NCBI RefSeq assembly: GCF_028435365.1
Contig: NZ_JAGTJJ010000030.1
Location: forward strand, 1-64,000
Length of the DNA stretch: 64,000 nucleotides
DNA from: Polyangium jinanense
GTDB lineage: Bacteria; Myxococcota; Polyangia; Polyangiales; Polyangiaceae
Reading direction: 5' to 3'
The notes beneath the pieces were generated by a model. It saw only the letters and a list, made by a program, of their open reading frames with translations, was not told the DNA's origin and ran no database searches. Made by a program: the position numbers and the translations under genes. Below, one piece after another: positions 7,728 to 17,116 of this stretch. Each line of letters begins with the position of its first letter. Positions within the stretch are counted from its first letter, which is position 1.

Positions 7728-9200
7728 TTACCGCTTGGGCGCCGCGCTCCCTTTGCCGAGCGCTTCCTCGAGACGATGCCGCGCGTCTGCGAGCGCTGCT
7801 TCATTGCGTTGCCCCGGGCCGAGCGCCTCGTGCCCCGCGACCTCCTCACGCAGCGTGGCGATCTGCCCCTGCTTGTCGCCCATCTTCGCCTGCAGGTCCG
7901 CGCGTTGCTTGAGGTACGCGAGCCGCCGCGGCCCGTACGAGAGCGCCACAGCGCGGCCATTCGCCGCGAGCGCGGCGTCGAAGCGCCCCATCTTCGCGAG
8001 CACGCTCGAAAGGCGCGCCGGCGGATCGTACGACTTCGGCATCTCGCGCTCGCGTTGCTCGAGCATGCGCACGGCTTCCTCGCCGCGGCCGAGCGCCACG
8101 TACGAGATCGCCCGGCCGTAATCGTACGTCGCCGCGATCTCCGGCGTCTTCGCCTCGGCCGCGGCCTTCTCCATGAGCACGAGCCGTTTTTCGTGCGCCG
8201 CGCGCGCGCCCTCCGCGTCGCCGAGCTCGCTCTTCACGCCCGCCAGGATCGCGAGGGCGTCGGCGCGATCGTCGACCGTGGACTCGGGCGGCGGCGAGGC
8301 GACGAGTGCTTCGAGCCTCGCCATGGCCTTGCGACGCGCCTGTTCTTGCGTGGGGCTCTTCGCGAGCCGGCTCGCGCAGCTCAAGAGCACGGACGCGAAA
8401 TCGGCGGGGGCCGCGGCGCCACGAATCTCGTCGACGTGCGCCGTGCCGAATCGCGCGCATCCGTCGACGTCGCCGCTGCCGGCGAGCGCGGAGAGCTTTC
8501 CGGCGAGCGCGTCGTCCCGGCGCGGCCAGCGTGCGTCGACCTTCGCGAGCAGCTCGTCGTAGAGCGCGAGCGCTTTGCGATGATCGCCGGCCGCGCGCGC
8601 GGCGCTCGCCTGCGAAAGCGTGTAGAGCGGATCCGAGGGCGGCGCCGAGGCATCCATCACGCGCACCGCGTCCTCGACGAAGCTGCGCATCTCGCGCGCC
8701 GAGGCCGCGCCCGGCCAGTAAGCCACGACGTCGCCCTTCGCGGGATCGATCACGAAGAACGTCGGCCAGAAGGTCATCTTGTATCGCTCGAGGAATGCGG
8801 CGCTCGAGGGGCGATCGGTGTCGATCGCCGCGAACACCACGCGATCGGCGAGCGGGCGGAGCGCCGGATCGACGAGCACGTAGTTCTTCATGCTGAGGCA
8901 CGTGTGGCACCACGGCGCCCAGGCATCGACGAAGAGCGCCTTCTTCTCGGCGCGCGCGCGTGCCATCGCGCCGTCGAGGTCGTCCTCGATGAACACGAGC
9001 GGCGCCGCGGCCGCGTCCTTTCCGGCGGCCGCGCCGTCCGGCTTCGTGGGCTCGCCCGATTTCGTACCGTTCGTCCCGGCCGCGCCGTTCGTGCGGACGG
9101 CCTCGTCCGTGGGCGCGTCGGGGCCGGGCGGCGGGGCTGTACCGCATCCGGCGGCGAGGGCGAAGAGGAGCGCGGGAATCCAGGTGCGAGGGCGGGCCAT
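7728..9200 (-). CDS. Thioredoxin-fold lipoprotein with TPR-like C-terminus
   Basis: A 490-aa protein with a lipoprotein signal (ALLFALAAGCG, Cys near residue 19), an Ala/Gly/Pro/Thr-rich linker to about residue 65, then a thioredoxin-like domain with a WCHTC redox motif (near residue 97) and a downstream cis-Pro segment (FWPTFFVID). From about residue 200 the chain is helical and Ala-rich with TPR-like repeats (DHRKALALYDELL, GRGEEAVRMLEQ, GRFDAALAANGRAV). It is probably a periplasmic disulphide reductase or DsbD-gamma-like protein fused to a docking module. It is monocistronic and divergent from the gene at 9287. Confidence 0.85.
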   Translation of the reverse strand: MARPRTWIPALLFALAAGCGTAPPPGPDAPTDEAVRTNGAAGTNGTKSGEPTKPDGAAAGKDAAAAPLVFIEDDLDGAMARARAEKKALFVDAWAPWCHTCLSMKNYVLVDPALRPLADRVVFAAIDTDRPSSAAFLERYKMTFWPTFFVIDPAKGDVVAYWPGAASAREMRSFVEDAVRVMDASAPPSDPLYTLSQASAARAAGDHRKALALYDELLAKVDARWPRRDDALAGKLSALAGSGDVDGCARFGTAHVDEIRGAAAPADFASVLLSCASRLAKSPTQEQARRKAMARLEALVASPPPESTVDDRADALAILAGVKSELGDAEGARAAHEKRLVLMEKAAAEAKTPEIAATYDYGRAISYVALGRGEEAVRMLEQREREMPKSYDPPARLSSVLAKMGRFDAALAANGRAVALSYGPRRLAYLKQRADLQAKMGDKQGQIATLREEVAGHEALGPGQRNEAALADARHRLEEALGKGSAAPKR

Positions 9201-9286
9201 GCGGCCGAGTGTAGTGCCGAGCGGGCGCGTTCGCCCGAACGAGAGCGTGCTCGCCCCGGCGACGGATTGCGTTATGGTGAGCCCTC

Positions 9287-9976
9287 ATGAGCGAGCTCGA
9301 GGGGCGCTGCGGAAGCTGTGCGGCGTTCATGCGTCCGCGCGAGGATTCGCGCCTCGGGCGCGTGGGGGACTGTGCGCTCGAGGTGTATCCCTCGCCGATC
9401 CGACAGACGTCGACGTGCTCGCGCTACCGGCCGAAGGGCGCCGCGGCGCCGCCGCCTCCACCGCGCGCGGCGGGCGAGCCTCGGAGGGCGCGCTCCTCGG
9501 CCATCGAGCCACGGCGCCGTGACACGGACGTCACGCGGCCGTCATCGTCCGAGACCACCGAGGGCGCGCGGGCCGCGAATGCCGGCACCTCGTTGCCCAG
9601 GGAGATCGACATCGACATGGATATCGACGAGTTCAGGCGGGTCTTGCGCGAGGTGCTCTCGGAGGAGCTCGGCCTCGGCGGTACGGAGATGGGGGCGCGC
9701 TGGCAAGGCGGGGAGATCGTCCTCAAGCCGGGCAAGGCGGGCACCGCGGAGAAGCGCATCCCGCTCGACACGTTCTTTCACAAGGTCGTGATGGTCCGGG
9801 ACAAACTCCGCCTGCTCGAGGCGAAGCTCAACGCGCACGATGGGCTCCCCGCCGCGGACAAGGTGCAGCTCCAGGCGTACATCACGGCCTGTTATGGCTC
9901 GCTCACGACGTTCAACGTCCTCTTCGCGGATCGCGAGGATTGGTTCGTCGGCGCGGGCAAGGACGGCGGCGACTGA
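9287..9976 (+). CDS. Hypothetical protein with N-terminal cysteine cluster
   Basis: A 229-aa soluble protein. The N-terminus carries C-x2-C (RCGSCAAFM) and two further cysteines (GDCALEV, STCSRY) within 45 residues, a spacing that could bind zinc. A disordered Arg/Pro/Ala linker follows (about 50-105), then a folded C-terminal domain of about 110 residues (EFRRVLREVLSEELGLGG, KPGKAGTAEKRIPLDTFFHKVVMVRDKLRLLE). The acidic DIDMDID segment precedes it. I do not recognise the family. It overlaps no neighbour and is followed 19 bases later by a small lipoprotein gene. Confidence 0.7.
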   Translation: MSELEGRCGSCAAFMRPREDSRLGRVGDCALEVYPSPIRQTSTCSRYRPKGAAAPPPPPRAAGEPRRARSSAIEPRRRDTDVTRPSSSETTEGARAANAGTSLPREIDIDMDIDEFRRVLREVLSEELGLGGTEMGARWQGGEIVLKPGKAGTAEKRIPLDTFFHKVVMVRDKLRLLEAKLNAHDGLPAADKVQLQAYITACYGSLTTFNVLFADREDWFVGAGKDGGD

Positions 9977-9995
9977 CGAGCATCGAGAGGGACCG

Positions 9996-10397
9996 ATGAA
10001 ACGCTTTGCTTCTTCGTTCTCGTGTGTGTTTTTCCTCCTCGCGGGCGCGTGTGCGAGCGAGGTGGACTCCCCGGATCTGGAGCCGACGGGCTACGCGACG
10101 GGAGGTCCTTCGACGAGCGGCTCGCTCGAAGCGCCCGTGCTCGAGGACGTGATCCCGATGTCGAAGGTTTTGCGCGTGCGCTGGAGCTTGGTTTCGCCCT
10201 GCGAAGAGGTCGAAGCCGAGCGGCGCACCGACGCCGAGACGTTCGCGCCGGCCTTCACCGCGGAGGGCACGGATACCGATCACGTCGACGAGGGCGCGAA
10301 CGAGGATCAGGCCTACACGTATCGGCTGCGATGCGTGCGCGGCGAGAAAGCGTCGGATTGGTCGAACACGCTGTCCGCGAATCCGTTCATCGAGTGA
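9996..10397 (+). CDS. Small fibronectin-III-like lipoprotein
   Basis: A 133-aa protein with a clear lipobox (FFLLAGAC) and GAGAGGGACCG ahead of the ATG. The mature part looks like one fibronectin type III-like beta-sandwich (LEAPVLEDVIPMSKVLRVRWSL...YTYRLRCVRGEKASDWSNTLSAN), with two cysteines that could bridge. The 3' end overlaps the convergent gene at 10387 by 11 bases. It is probably surface or periplasmic; the role is not known. Confidence 0.75.
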   Translation: MKRFASSFSCVFFLLAGACASEVDSPDLEPTGYATGGPSTSGSLEAPVLEDVIPMSKVLRVRWSLVSPCEEVEAERRTDAETFAPAFTAEGTDTDHVDEGANEDQAYTYRLRCVRGEKASDWSNTLSANPFIE

Positions 10398-11634
10398 CTT
10401 CTTTCAACGCGGCGGCGGCCGGGGCCTCTCCGGCTGCGCGCTCACGCGCGCGTTTGCGGGCGGAGGCGCGGGTCCCCGGGTGCGCCATGTCGCCGAGCGC
10501 GCGGCGCAGGGCCGCGGCCCAGAACGAGGCGAGCGCCGCGTCGTCCGTGAGGAAGACGTCCATCGGCCCGTGATCGCTGTCGATCTCCACGGCCACGAGG
10601 TCGTCGCGCCGGGGCGTCGAGACGCCGCGGACCTCTTCCATCGCGATCGCCGCGCCGAGCCGCCCTTCCGGCAGGAGATCCACCGCGCCCGTGCGGCTCA
10701 CCCACGGGGCGATGACGAACCGATCGCGGCCGGCCCAGAAGAGCGGCGCGGACAGGGCGCGGTAGCGGGCGCCGAAGCGCGCGACGCTCACGAAGGCGTA
10801 GCCGCTGAGCGTCACGAGCGCGGCGGCCGCGGTGAAGCCGATCGTGAGGTTGCGATCGCCCGCTCGGAAGGCGCGCGCGGCCTGGAGCCACAGGGCGAGC
10901 GAGACGGCAAGCAGGATCGTGCCGAGGACGGTGTCACGGCGGGCGTTCGTCCGGGGCCCCCGGCTGTCGTGATCCCGCAGGACGAGGCGTTCGCCCTCGG
11001 GGCGCAGGGCGAACCGCGCGAGCTTGCCGGCCGGTAAAACGGGCCCCTCGGGCTGGGGCTCCGGCTCGGCGGGCGGAGGGAGCGCGCCCTCGGCGGCTTC
11101 GAGCGGCGCGGCGAAGGCGCGGGCGAGCGGGGTCGCCGCGCGGACGACACGGGCGCGGGCGCGGTCCCCGTCGAGATCGACCACGGCCGCGACGAGCAGG
11201 CGACGCGGCGTAGCTTCGGCGTCCGTGCGTTCGAGCTCGACCCAGGCCGCGGCGAGGGTGCGGCGGTTCGTGCACGCGGGCGCGTCGCAGCAGGGACGTT
11301 CCTCGGCGGTCACGACCAACCGGGCCACGCGGCCGGCGGTGGGGCGCTCCCCTTCGGCGAGGCGGAGTGGGGCGATGCGGACGTCGGCGCCGCCGAGGGT
11401 GCCGCGGATCCAGACGGGTGCTTCGGGCTCGGGCCCGTGGCGGCTCGACGCGCTGCCGAGGGGCGGCGCGGCGCGGAGCAGGAAGGGGGCCGAGGGCGGA
11501 AGGCGGTCGAGGGCGGCGGCGACCGCGCCGGGGACCGCGACGGCGTCGAGGGCGGGCTCGGACGTCTCCGCGCCGAGAGCGGACAGCGCGCGGGCTACGT
11601 CCGCATCGAGATCCGTTCGAGGGTGGAGCGGCAT
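10387..11634 (-). CDS. Membrane protein of unknown function
   Basis: A 415-aa protein with a soluble N-terminal half containing a CCDAPAC cysteine group (about residue 113), a proline-rich linker, then two closely spaced membrane helices (TVLGTILLAVSLALWLQ and LTIGFTAAAALVTLSGYAFV, about residues 235-285) and a C-terminal soluble region that resembles a PH-like fold only in length. It has no recognised domain. It lies 70 bases downstream of the matrixin gene on the same strand and may be cotranscribed with it. The Arg/Ala-rich tail is probably disordered. Confidence 0.65.
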   Translation of the reverse strand: MPLHPRTDLDADVARALSALGAETSEPALDAVAVPGAVAAALDRLPPSAPFLLRAAPPLGSASSRHGPEPEAPVWIRGTLGGADVRIAPLRLAEGERPTAGRVARLVVTAEERPCCDAPACTNRRTLAAAWVELERTDAEATPRRLLVAAVVDLDGDRARARVVRAATPLARAFAAPLEAAEGALPPPAEPEPQPEGPVLPAGKLARFALRPEGERLVLRDHDSRGPRTNARRDTVLGTILLAVSLALWLQAARAFRAGDRNLTIGFTAAAALVTLSGYAFVSVARFGARYRALSAPLFWAGRDRFVIAPWVSRTGAVDLLPEGRLGAAIAMEEVRGVSTPRRDDLVAVEIDSDHGPMDVFLTDDAALASFWAAALRRALGDMAHPGTRASARKRARERAAGEAPAAAALKEVTR

Positions 11635-11704
11635 GACCGGCGAGCCATGCCAGGGATCGGGAGAGGCGTAAAGTGTTGGAATTGGTGGCGTTCGGGGAGG
11701 CCGC

Positions 11705-12802
11705 TCAGCGCCGCCTTCGCCGGCGGGCGATCGCGGCGAGGCCGAGGCCGAGGGCGGCGAGGGCGCCGAGCTTGCCGCGCTGGCCCTCGACGGAGCAGCC
11801 GCAGCCGCCGGACTCCTCGATCTTGGGCCCCTCGGGCTCCTCGCCCCAACCGCTGCCGCCTGCGCCGGAGTCGCCGGGGCATTCGATGGGACACGATTTC
11901 GAGCAGAGGTTGCAGATGCAGCCTGCGTACGCCTCGTAGGCCTTCACGCCGTCCGGAAATTGCATCTTGCAGGCGTCGAGGCAGGCCTTGTAGTCGGCGG
12001 GGGTCTTGGCGATGGGACAGGACGCTTCGCAGTTGTAGATGCCGACGCACTGGCCATTGCATCCCATGGCGAGCCCGTTGCATTCGGTCTTCGCGGCGTT
12101 CGTGGTGCAGGCATTGCAGCTCGGGATGCCCGAGCCGGGGGGATAGAGGGCGCAGACGCCGTCGATGTCGTCCTGCTCGATCGAGGCAATGGCATTGCCG
12201 CCGTCATAGAACGGCTCCATCGTCGAGCCCGCGACGTCCGTATGCCCGAGCCCGAGGAAATGGCCCTCCTCGTGCGTGGCAATGGAGAGCGTATCGACGG
12301 GGCTGCCGCCGACGCAATTGCCGCCCGGATTCGTGATGGAGTCGTACCAGCAGAACCCGACGTTGTTGAAGACGATGTCCGCGTCGGAGATGATCATGTT
12401 GTCGCCGTCGGGCGACCATACCGGCAGCGTGACGCCGATGACCGAATCCACCGGACCGAGCTCGAGCGGCCAGGGATCCGGTTTGTTGATCCAGAGCAGC
12501 ACGTTCTTGTTGTCGTTCGAATTCCAGGTGCCGTCCGGGAGATCGCCGAGCAGCTGCGTCGAGAAATCGGTGCACTCGGGAGTCGCCCAGGCGCCGAACC
12601 CATCGACGAGCCGCTGCTGCGCGGTGTCGGCGATCTCGGGCGGGAACGTGGATGCATTGACGTAGAATTTGACCGGGAGGATGCCCCAGACCGGATAGGG
12701 CGGGCCTTCGAGGCCGGTCCAGGCGCGCGCCTCGGTCGGCGCGGAGAGAATGCCGGCCGCGCATGCGGCGACGAGGGCGGCTTTTCGGAGGAACGATTTC
12801 AT
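11705..12802 (-). CDS. Matrixin-type zinc metalloprotease with MYXO-CTERM tail
   Basis: A 365-aa secreted protein. A signal peptide (FLRKAALVAACAAGILSAP...ARA) is followed by a metzincin-type catalytic domain with HEEGHFLGLGHTD starting at residue 177, giving the HExxHxxGxxH zinc site. Next is a Cys-rich segment (CNACTTNAAKTECNG...CNGQCVGIYNCEASC), then GGCGCS, a hydrophobic helix and a run of six arginines: the MYXO-CTERM sorting signal for cell-surface anchoring in myxobacteria. The start at 12802 is preferred to the GTG at 12808 because GGAGG lies 9 bases before it. It follows the gene at 12805 by two bases. Confidence 0.9.
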   Translation of the reverse strand: MKSFLRKAALVAACAAGILSAPTEARAWTGLEGPPYPVWGILPVKFYVNASTFPPEIADTAQQRLVDGFGAWATPECTDFSTQLLGDLPDGTWNSNDNKNVLLWINKPDPWPLELGPVDSVIGVTLPVWSPDGDNMIISDADIVFNNVGFCWYDSITNPGGNCVGGSPVDTLSIATHEEGHFLGLGHTDVAGSTMEPFYDGGNAIASIEQDDIDGVCALYPPGSGIPSCNACTTNAAKTECNGLAMGCNGQCVGIYNCEASCPIAKTPADYKACLDACKMQFPDGVKAYEAYAGCICNLCSKSCPIECPGDSGAGGSGWGEEPEGPKIEESGGCGCSVEGQRGKLGALAALGLGLAAIARRRRRR

Positions 12803-12804
12803 TC

Positions 12805-13353
12805 TCACTTTCCTCCAGCGAGGCGGACCACGTCCGTCATGAGAGATTCGACCGGCTCGGGCCGCTCCACGTGCCCCGAGGGCTCGAGCTTCTTGCCCAC
12901 GTAGCGGACGAGCTCGACACCGTCGAGCTCGCGGTGCGCCATTCCTTTGGCGTCCACGTGGTACGCGGAGAGCGCGAGCGCCGTGAAATACATGGTTCCT
13001 TTCTCGTCGCGACGCAGGAATACCACTGCATCTTCCCCCGCCTTGAGCGCCGCGTCACCGAGGACCTTCTGCGTCTTGCCCCGGTGTGTCCCGCCGAACT
13101 GCTGGACGACGACACGTCCCTCGACTTTGCCCTTGAGGAGCTGCACCACGTCGAGCTCGGTGCGGGTCACGAGGCCCCGTCCGTCTTCGGATTCGGCCGT
13201 GACCGCCTTCCCCACGCGCACGCGGACCACGAGGTCCGAACGGTTTACGAGCTCCTCGCGTGAAAGGAAGAGCATGGTCGTCGCGTCCGCCACGGCGCTG
13301 ACGCCGAGCAGGACGATGGCCGCGAGCACGGCCAAATACTTTCTGAAGCTCAT
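12805..13353 (-). CDS. Exported protein, partner of the matrixin
   Basis: A 182-aa protein with a signal peptide (KYLAVLAAIVLLGVSAVADA). The mature part (ELVNRSDLVVRVRVGKAVTAES...LLKGKVEGRVVVQQFGG...GEDAVVFLRR) is beta-rich and resembles small exported proteins often found beside matrixin-type proteases in myxobacteria, where a role as chaperone or inhibitor has been suggested only by context. The start at 13353 is set by AGGAGG six bases upstream. Gene order and near overlap imply translational coupling with the protease. Confidence 0.75.
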   Translation of the reverse strand: MSFRKYLAVLAAIVLLGVSAVADATTMLFLSREELVNRSDLVVRVRVGKAVTAESEDGRGLVTRTELDVVQLLKGKVEGRVVVQQFGGTHRGKTQKVLGDAALKAGEDAVVFLRRDEKGTMYFTALALSAYHVDAKGMAHRELDGVELVRYVGKKLEPSGHVERPEPVESLMTDVVRLAGGK

Positions 13354-13589
13354 GAAGTGCCTCCTCGATCCGGGCCGCTTTGGCCTTTCGATCCACCATG
13401 CCAAGCGTCGCTCGGCGTGTAAAGCAACCCCCTCGTGGAGCCCGTCCACGTCCAGCGACGATCCAATTTTGATTGCAGGCTGGAAGTCCGCGCGCCCGCC
13501 GCGTCTCCGTCATGACGAAATTGGGTGGCTGTTTCGCGCCCCTCAGGCTACCTCCGGCGTGTACCTTTCGGGTATCTGAGGAGTCATCG

Positions 13590-14360
13590 ATGAAACGAGC
13601 TTCGTTGCGATCGTTCGGCCTCGCCTCGCTCTTCGTCTTGGGCACCGCGATGGCCGCTTGTGGGACGGACACCACGGGACTGTTTGCCTCCGGCGGGCAA
13701 GCGACCGGCGCCTCGGGCGGCGCCGGCGGCGCAGGACAGGGCGGCGCAGGCAACGGCGGCGCAGGACAGGGCGGCGTGGGGAACGGCGGTTCTGGTCAGG
13801 GCGGCGCAGGCAACGGCGGCTCGGGTCAAGGCGGCGCAGGCAACGGCGGCTCGGGTCAAGGCGGCGCAGGCAACGCCTCGTCGTCGAGCAGCAGCGTGCA
13901 GAGCTCGTCGTCGGGGCCGATGCCTCCGGCCGTCATGGTCGCGTGTGGCGACGTGTCCTGTGCCGTCCAAGGCCAGAGCGCCTGCTGCTGGGACGAATAC
14001 GACTTCAACGATCCGCCCCAGGGCGAGTGCGTGAGCGGGCCGGACGACAACGACAACTGCTCCACGGACTTCGGCGGCAACGGCCAACCGGGCTTCGAGT
14101 CGCGCATCGAATGCCAGCTCCCCGAGCACTGCCCCGCCGGCACCGTCTGCTGCGGCGACCTCATGCAGACGCAAAACGGCAACTGGTATCCGCTCCTCCG
14201 CTGCGCCGCCACCTGTACGTACCCCGAGCAGCGCGTCGTCTGCGACCCGCAGGCGCCCGACACGGACTGCCCCGTGGTCCAGACCGGGCAGGGCCAGGTG
14301 CAGACGACCTGCCAGCCGAGCACCATCCTCCCGGACGGCTACAGCATCTGCCGCCCCTGA
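13590..14360 (+). CDS. Gly-repeat cysteine-rich lipoprotein
   Basis: A 256-aa lipoprotein (lipobox AMAAC). After about 35 residues a low-complexity spacer runs to about residue 105, made of GGAGQGGAGN-like decapeptides and a serine run, the usual surface spacer of these bacteria. The C-terminal domain has about 14 cysteines (CGDVSCAVQGQSACCWDEY, CPAGTVCCGDL, CAATCTYPEQRVVCDP), suggesting a disulphide-rich binding module. No enzymatic motif is visible. The gene is monocistronic, with GAGGAG about 9 bases ahead of the ATG. Confidence 0.8.
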   Translation: MKRASLRSFGLASLFVLGTAMAACGTDTTGLFASGGQATGASGGAGGAGQGGAGNGGAGQGGVGNGGSGQGGAGNGGSGQGGAGNGGSGQGGAGNASSSSSSVQSSSSGPMPPAVMVACGDVSCAVQGQSACCWDEYDFNDPPQGECVSGPDDNDNCSTDFGGNGQPGFESRIECQLPEHCPAGTVCCGDLMQTQNGNWYPLLRCAATCTYPEQRVVCDPQAPDTDCPVVQTGQGQVQTTCQPSTILPDGYSICRP

Positions 14361-14575
14361 ACTTGCCTAGTAGGTAAATATCGCACATCCCGCGACGTGC
14401 GTTCGAGGCACGAGGGCCGGGGTGGTTCGAGGGGGGGGCCCCGCGAACGCGTGTTCACGGGACAAACCCGCGGCCCTCGCGCCGTGCGACGAACGGGGAT
14501 ATCCTAGGACCCGGAGGCACCCGCTGGACCAGGAGCCATGCGGCCGCCTCCTCTCGAGGAACCCAGGAACGAGCC

Positions 14576-15433
14576 ATGCAGAGTGGAAAGAGTCTGCGCT
14601 TGATGCCCGACCCGGCAGGCATCTCCGGCGATCCCGCGGCGGTGATCCCTCTGCTGGAGGAAATCGAAGCGCTGCCCGAGAGCGCCACCGGCGCGCTCGT
14701 CTTCGGCCCCCCGACGCAAGGCACGGTGCTGGTCGAGAACGGTCGAATCTGCTGGGCCGCTGCGTCCGGCATGGAGCGCAGGCTCGCAGAGCTGCTCCGG
14801 GCCTACGCCGACGAACCCCCGGAGTCGAAGCGGATCGAGGACGTCTACAAGCGCTGCAAGCGTGATCAGATCCCCGTCGTCAAGGCGCTCGTCGACAGCG
14901 GTCTCGTGTCGCTCGACGGGCTCAAAGAGGTGATCCGGCAGCACACGTCGGAGGCGCTGATCGCCCTCACGCGCGAGCCGCTCCGGGAAGCGCCGAACTG
15001 GGCGCCGCACAAGCACCAAGGCTACGACGCGAAGTTCACGTTCGATCCGTGCGAGCTCATCGTGAGCGTGGGCGGCGTGTTCCACCCGGATCTCGCGGGG
15101 CGCGCGCGTCTGGATTTCGACGGTCTCCTCCGGTCGGGCGTGTACGCGGTGTCGTTCGCACGCGCGCCGCAGGCGAACACGCCGGTGCCGATCTATCGAT
15201 CGCCGGGCGCGTACTTCACGCTGCGCCAGGTGATGTCGCTCGGACGGTGGGCGTTCTCCGCGCTCGACGTGTGCAACGCCTACAGCGCGCGCGCGAGGAT
15301 CGCAGCGACGCTCGTCGAGCCGGGCGAGTACCTCGTGGCCTGGCAGTCGCGCGGCGTGGTGAGCGTGGCGCAGTGCGAGGACTCGATGAGCTTCGCGTTC
15401 ATCGTGGGCAAACGCGCGCGCGCAAGTTCCTGA
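14576..15433 (+). CDS. PATAN/DUF4388-like protein
   Basis: A 285-aa soluble protein. Residues about 15-130 resemble PATAN/DUF4388 modules (TGALVFGPPTQGTVLVENGRICWAAA, then helical SRLAELLRAYADE-type sequence), which occur in myxobacterial and cyanobacterial signalling proteins. The C-terminal half (FDPCELIVSVGGVFHPDLAGRARLDFDGLL...) is unassigned. The start has AGGA 8 bases upstream. Assignment of the N-terminal domain is by pattern and moderately sure; any signalling role is inference. Confidence 0.65.
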   Translation: MQSGKSLRLMPDPAGISGDPAAVIPLLEEIEALPESATGALVFGPPTQGTVLVENGRICWAAASGMERRLAELLRAYADEPPESKRIEDVYKRCKRDQIPVVKALVDSGLVSLDGLKEVIRQHTSEALIALTREPLREAPNWAPHKHQGYDAKFTFDPCELIVSVGGVFHPDLAGRARLDFDGLLRSGVYAVSFARAPQANTPVPIYRSPGAYFTLRQVMSLGRWAFSALDVCNAYSARARIAATLVEPGEYLVAWQSRGVVSVAQCEDSMSFAFIVGKRARASS

Positions 15434-15451
15434 CGCGCAACTTCTCGACGC

Positions 15452-17113
15452 TCAAGGCGAGGCTTCGAGCTGGGGTTCGGGGCGTAGGGCGCCGTCAGGC
15501 GACCCGGAGCCCCGAGCGTCAACTTCGAGATCGAGCTCGGACGGGACGGGCCGCGGCGGCAGCGGCACCGACACGCGCACGCCGTCGTGCACCGGGACGA
15601 CGACTGGCAAGGGTGCGCGCTGGGACGGCGCGTCGCGATCGGCGATGGTGCGCGCAGCGACGACGCGCTGCGGCGATAACGAGTCGTTGAAGAGACAAAC
15701 CTCGAGGGACTCGGACGCGGGCGTGATGTCGCACGCGATGACGGGACGCGCGGCGCGCGTGATGCGCGCGAGGACGGTCTCCTCGTCGGGGCTCGGCGGG
15801 CCGAGCGAGGCGAGCACCTCGAGCGCGCGCGGATCACGGTGGTACGCGAGCATCTTCGCGGCGTGGATACGCACGACACGCTGGCGCGCGTGCGAGAGCT
15901 CGAAGAAGGCGTCGGGAGAGGCAGGCTCGCGTCCGGCTTCGAGGAGGCCGAGGCGCGGCGGATCGATACGCATCTCGGTGCCCGGTGCCTTGAGGTGCCA
16001 CTTGATCGCGCGGCCCGGATAGAGCGGCTTTCCCCAGTAGAGACCACGATCGGTAGCGCCGACGCGGCGGTTCTGATCGTCGCGGCGCGCGAACGTGACG
16101 AGGACGCTCACGTCGGGCAGCCGCGTGCTGCCGTTGTTCACGACCGAAAGATCGAAGTTGTAACCACGTCGCTCCGAGGGGACCACGCGGCCGGAGCCAT
16201 CCTCAGGTCGTGACGCGAGCAGGACTTCGAGCACGGGGAGCCCGTCGTTCCAGAGGGGTGAAGCGGCATGCGCGCACACGCAACGAGGGAGGCGTGGTTC
16301 GCCGGCAGATGCCTCCGCGGGGGAAGGCGCGGGAAACGCAGAGGCGAGGTGCGCGACGAGGAGCGGCACGTTCGGCGCGACGGTCGCGGGATCGGGGGGT
16401 TTGCCGTAACGCTGGAAGAACGAGATGCCGAGCACGGAGAGCGCGGCCACGAGCGCGACGAGGAGCGGCGCGCGCGCCCACGCAGGGAGGGATGCCTCGG
16501 GGATGGGCGGCGCGGGCGGTGGAGCAAAGGGCGCGGTCGCGACGGGGACGAAGCCGAGGCGCTGGCAAAGCGCGAGCTCGAACGTCTCCGCGAGGCGATC
16601 GGAACCAGGGCCGCCCCAGGTCGCGAATCGAAGGAGCTCACGCAGGAGGAAAAAGCTTCCCGCCGCGACGACGAGCCCGACCGCGAGCCGACCGAGGAGG
16701 CCCGTCACGAGCGAAGCGGGCGAAGCAAGCGCAGCGATGAGGCCGAGCGGCGCGGGCAGGAGCGCGACGGAGAGCGCGGCGCGCCTCCGTGCCTCGTACG
16801 CGCGCGCGAGGGCCTCGCGTGGGTCGTACGTGAAGCGCGCGAGCGTGAAGCGCGTGTAGGGCGCGGCGATCGAGGGATCGAGCGCGAGGCAGAGCGCGCG
16901 GCCGCGCCGAACGAGGCCACGCACGGCCGTGTACGGCACGCGCATGTCCACGGACTCCGCGACACTGCCCGGCACGAAGCCACTTCGAAAGCCGGCCGCG
17001 CGCACGAGCTCGATCTCGAGGACGTCAGGCAGGAGCGTCAAGCGGACGGCGCCCACCGCGTTCGCACCTTCGGCCGCGAGGGCGAGGGCTCCAACGGTGA
17101 ACGTGCCCGCCAT
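15452..17113 (-). CDS. Multi-domain membrane protein in operon with UvrA
   Basis: A 553-aa protein starting three bases after the uvrA stop. The N-terminal 110 residues look like a small beta domain (TFTVGALALAAEGANAVGAVRLTLLPDVLEIELVR) rather than a signal peptide. Three or four membrane helices follow (about 115-160 and 225-245). The remaining 300 residues are extracytoplasmic or soluble, with a conserved-looking CVCAH and a beta-sandwich-like stretch (NFDLSVVNNGSTRLPDVSVLVTF). I do not recognise it. Its link to UvrA is transcriptional only as far as can be seen. Confidence 0.7.
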   Translation of the reverse strand: MAGTFTVGALALAAEGANAVGAVRLTLLPDVLEIELVRAAGFRSGFVPGSVAESVDMRVPYTAVRGLVRRGRALCLALDPSIAAPYTRFTLARFTYDPREALARAYEARRRAALSVALLPAPLGLIAALASPASLVTGLLGRLAVGLVVAAGSFFLLRELLRFATWGGPGSDRLAETFELALCQRLGFVPVATAPFAPPPAPPIPEASLPAWARAPLLVALVAALSVLGISFFQRYGKPPDPATVAPNVPLLVAHLASAFPAPSPAEASAGEPRLPRCVCAHAASPLWNDGLPVLEVLLASRPEDGSGRVVPSERRGYNFDLSVVNNGSTRLPDVSVLVTFARRDDQNRRVGATDRGLYWGKPLYPGRAIKWHLKAPGTEMRIDPPRLGLLEAGREPASPDAFFELSHARQRVVRIHAAKMLAYHRDPRALEVLASLGPPSPDEETVLARITRAARPVIACDITPASESLEVCLFNDSLSPQRVVAARTIADRDAPSQRAPLPVVVPVHDGVRVSVPLPPRPVPSELDLEVDARGSGSPDGALRPEPQLEASP

Positions 17114-17116
17114 GCG

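Noticed and set aside
13735..13880. Gly-rich DNA repeat in the 13590 gene as a separate repeat element
   Set aside because: The repeat is explained by the protein spacer GGAGQGGAGN in the reading frame of the gene.
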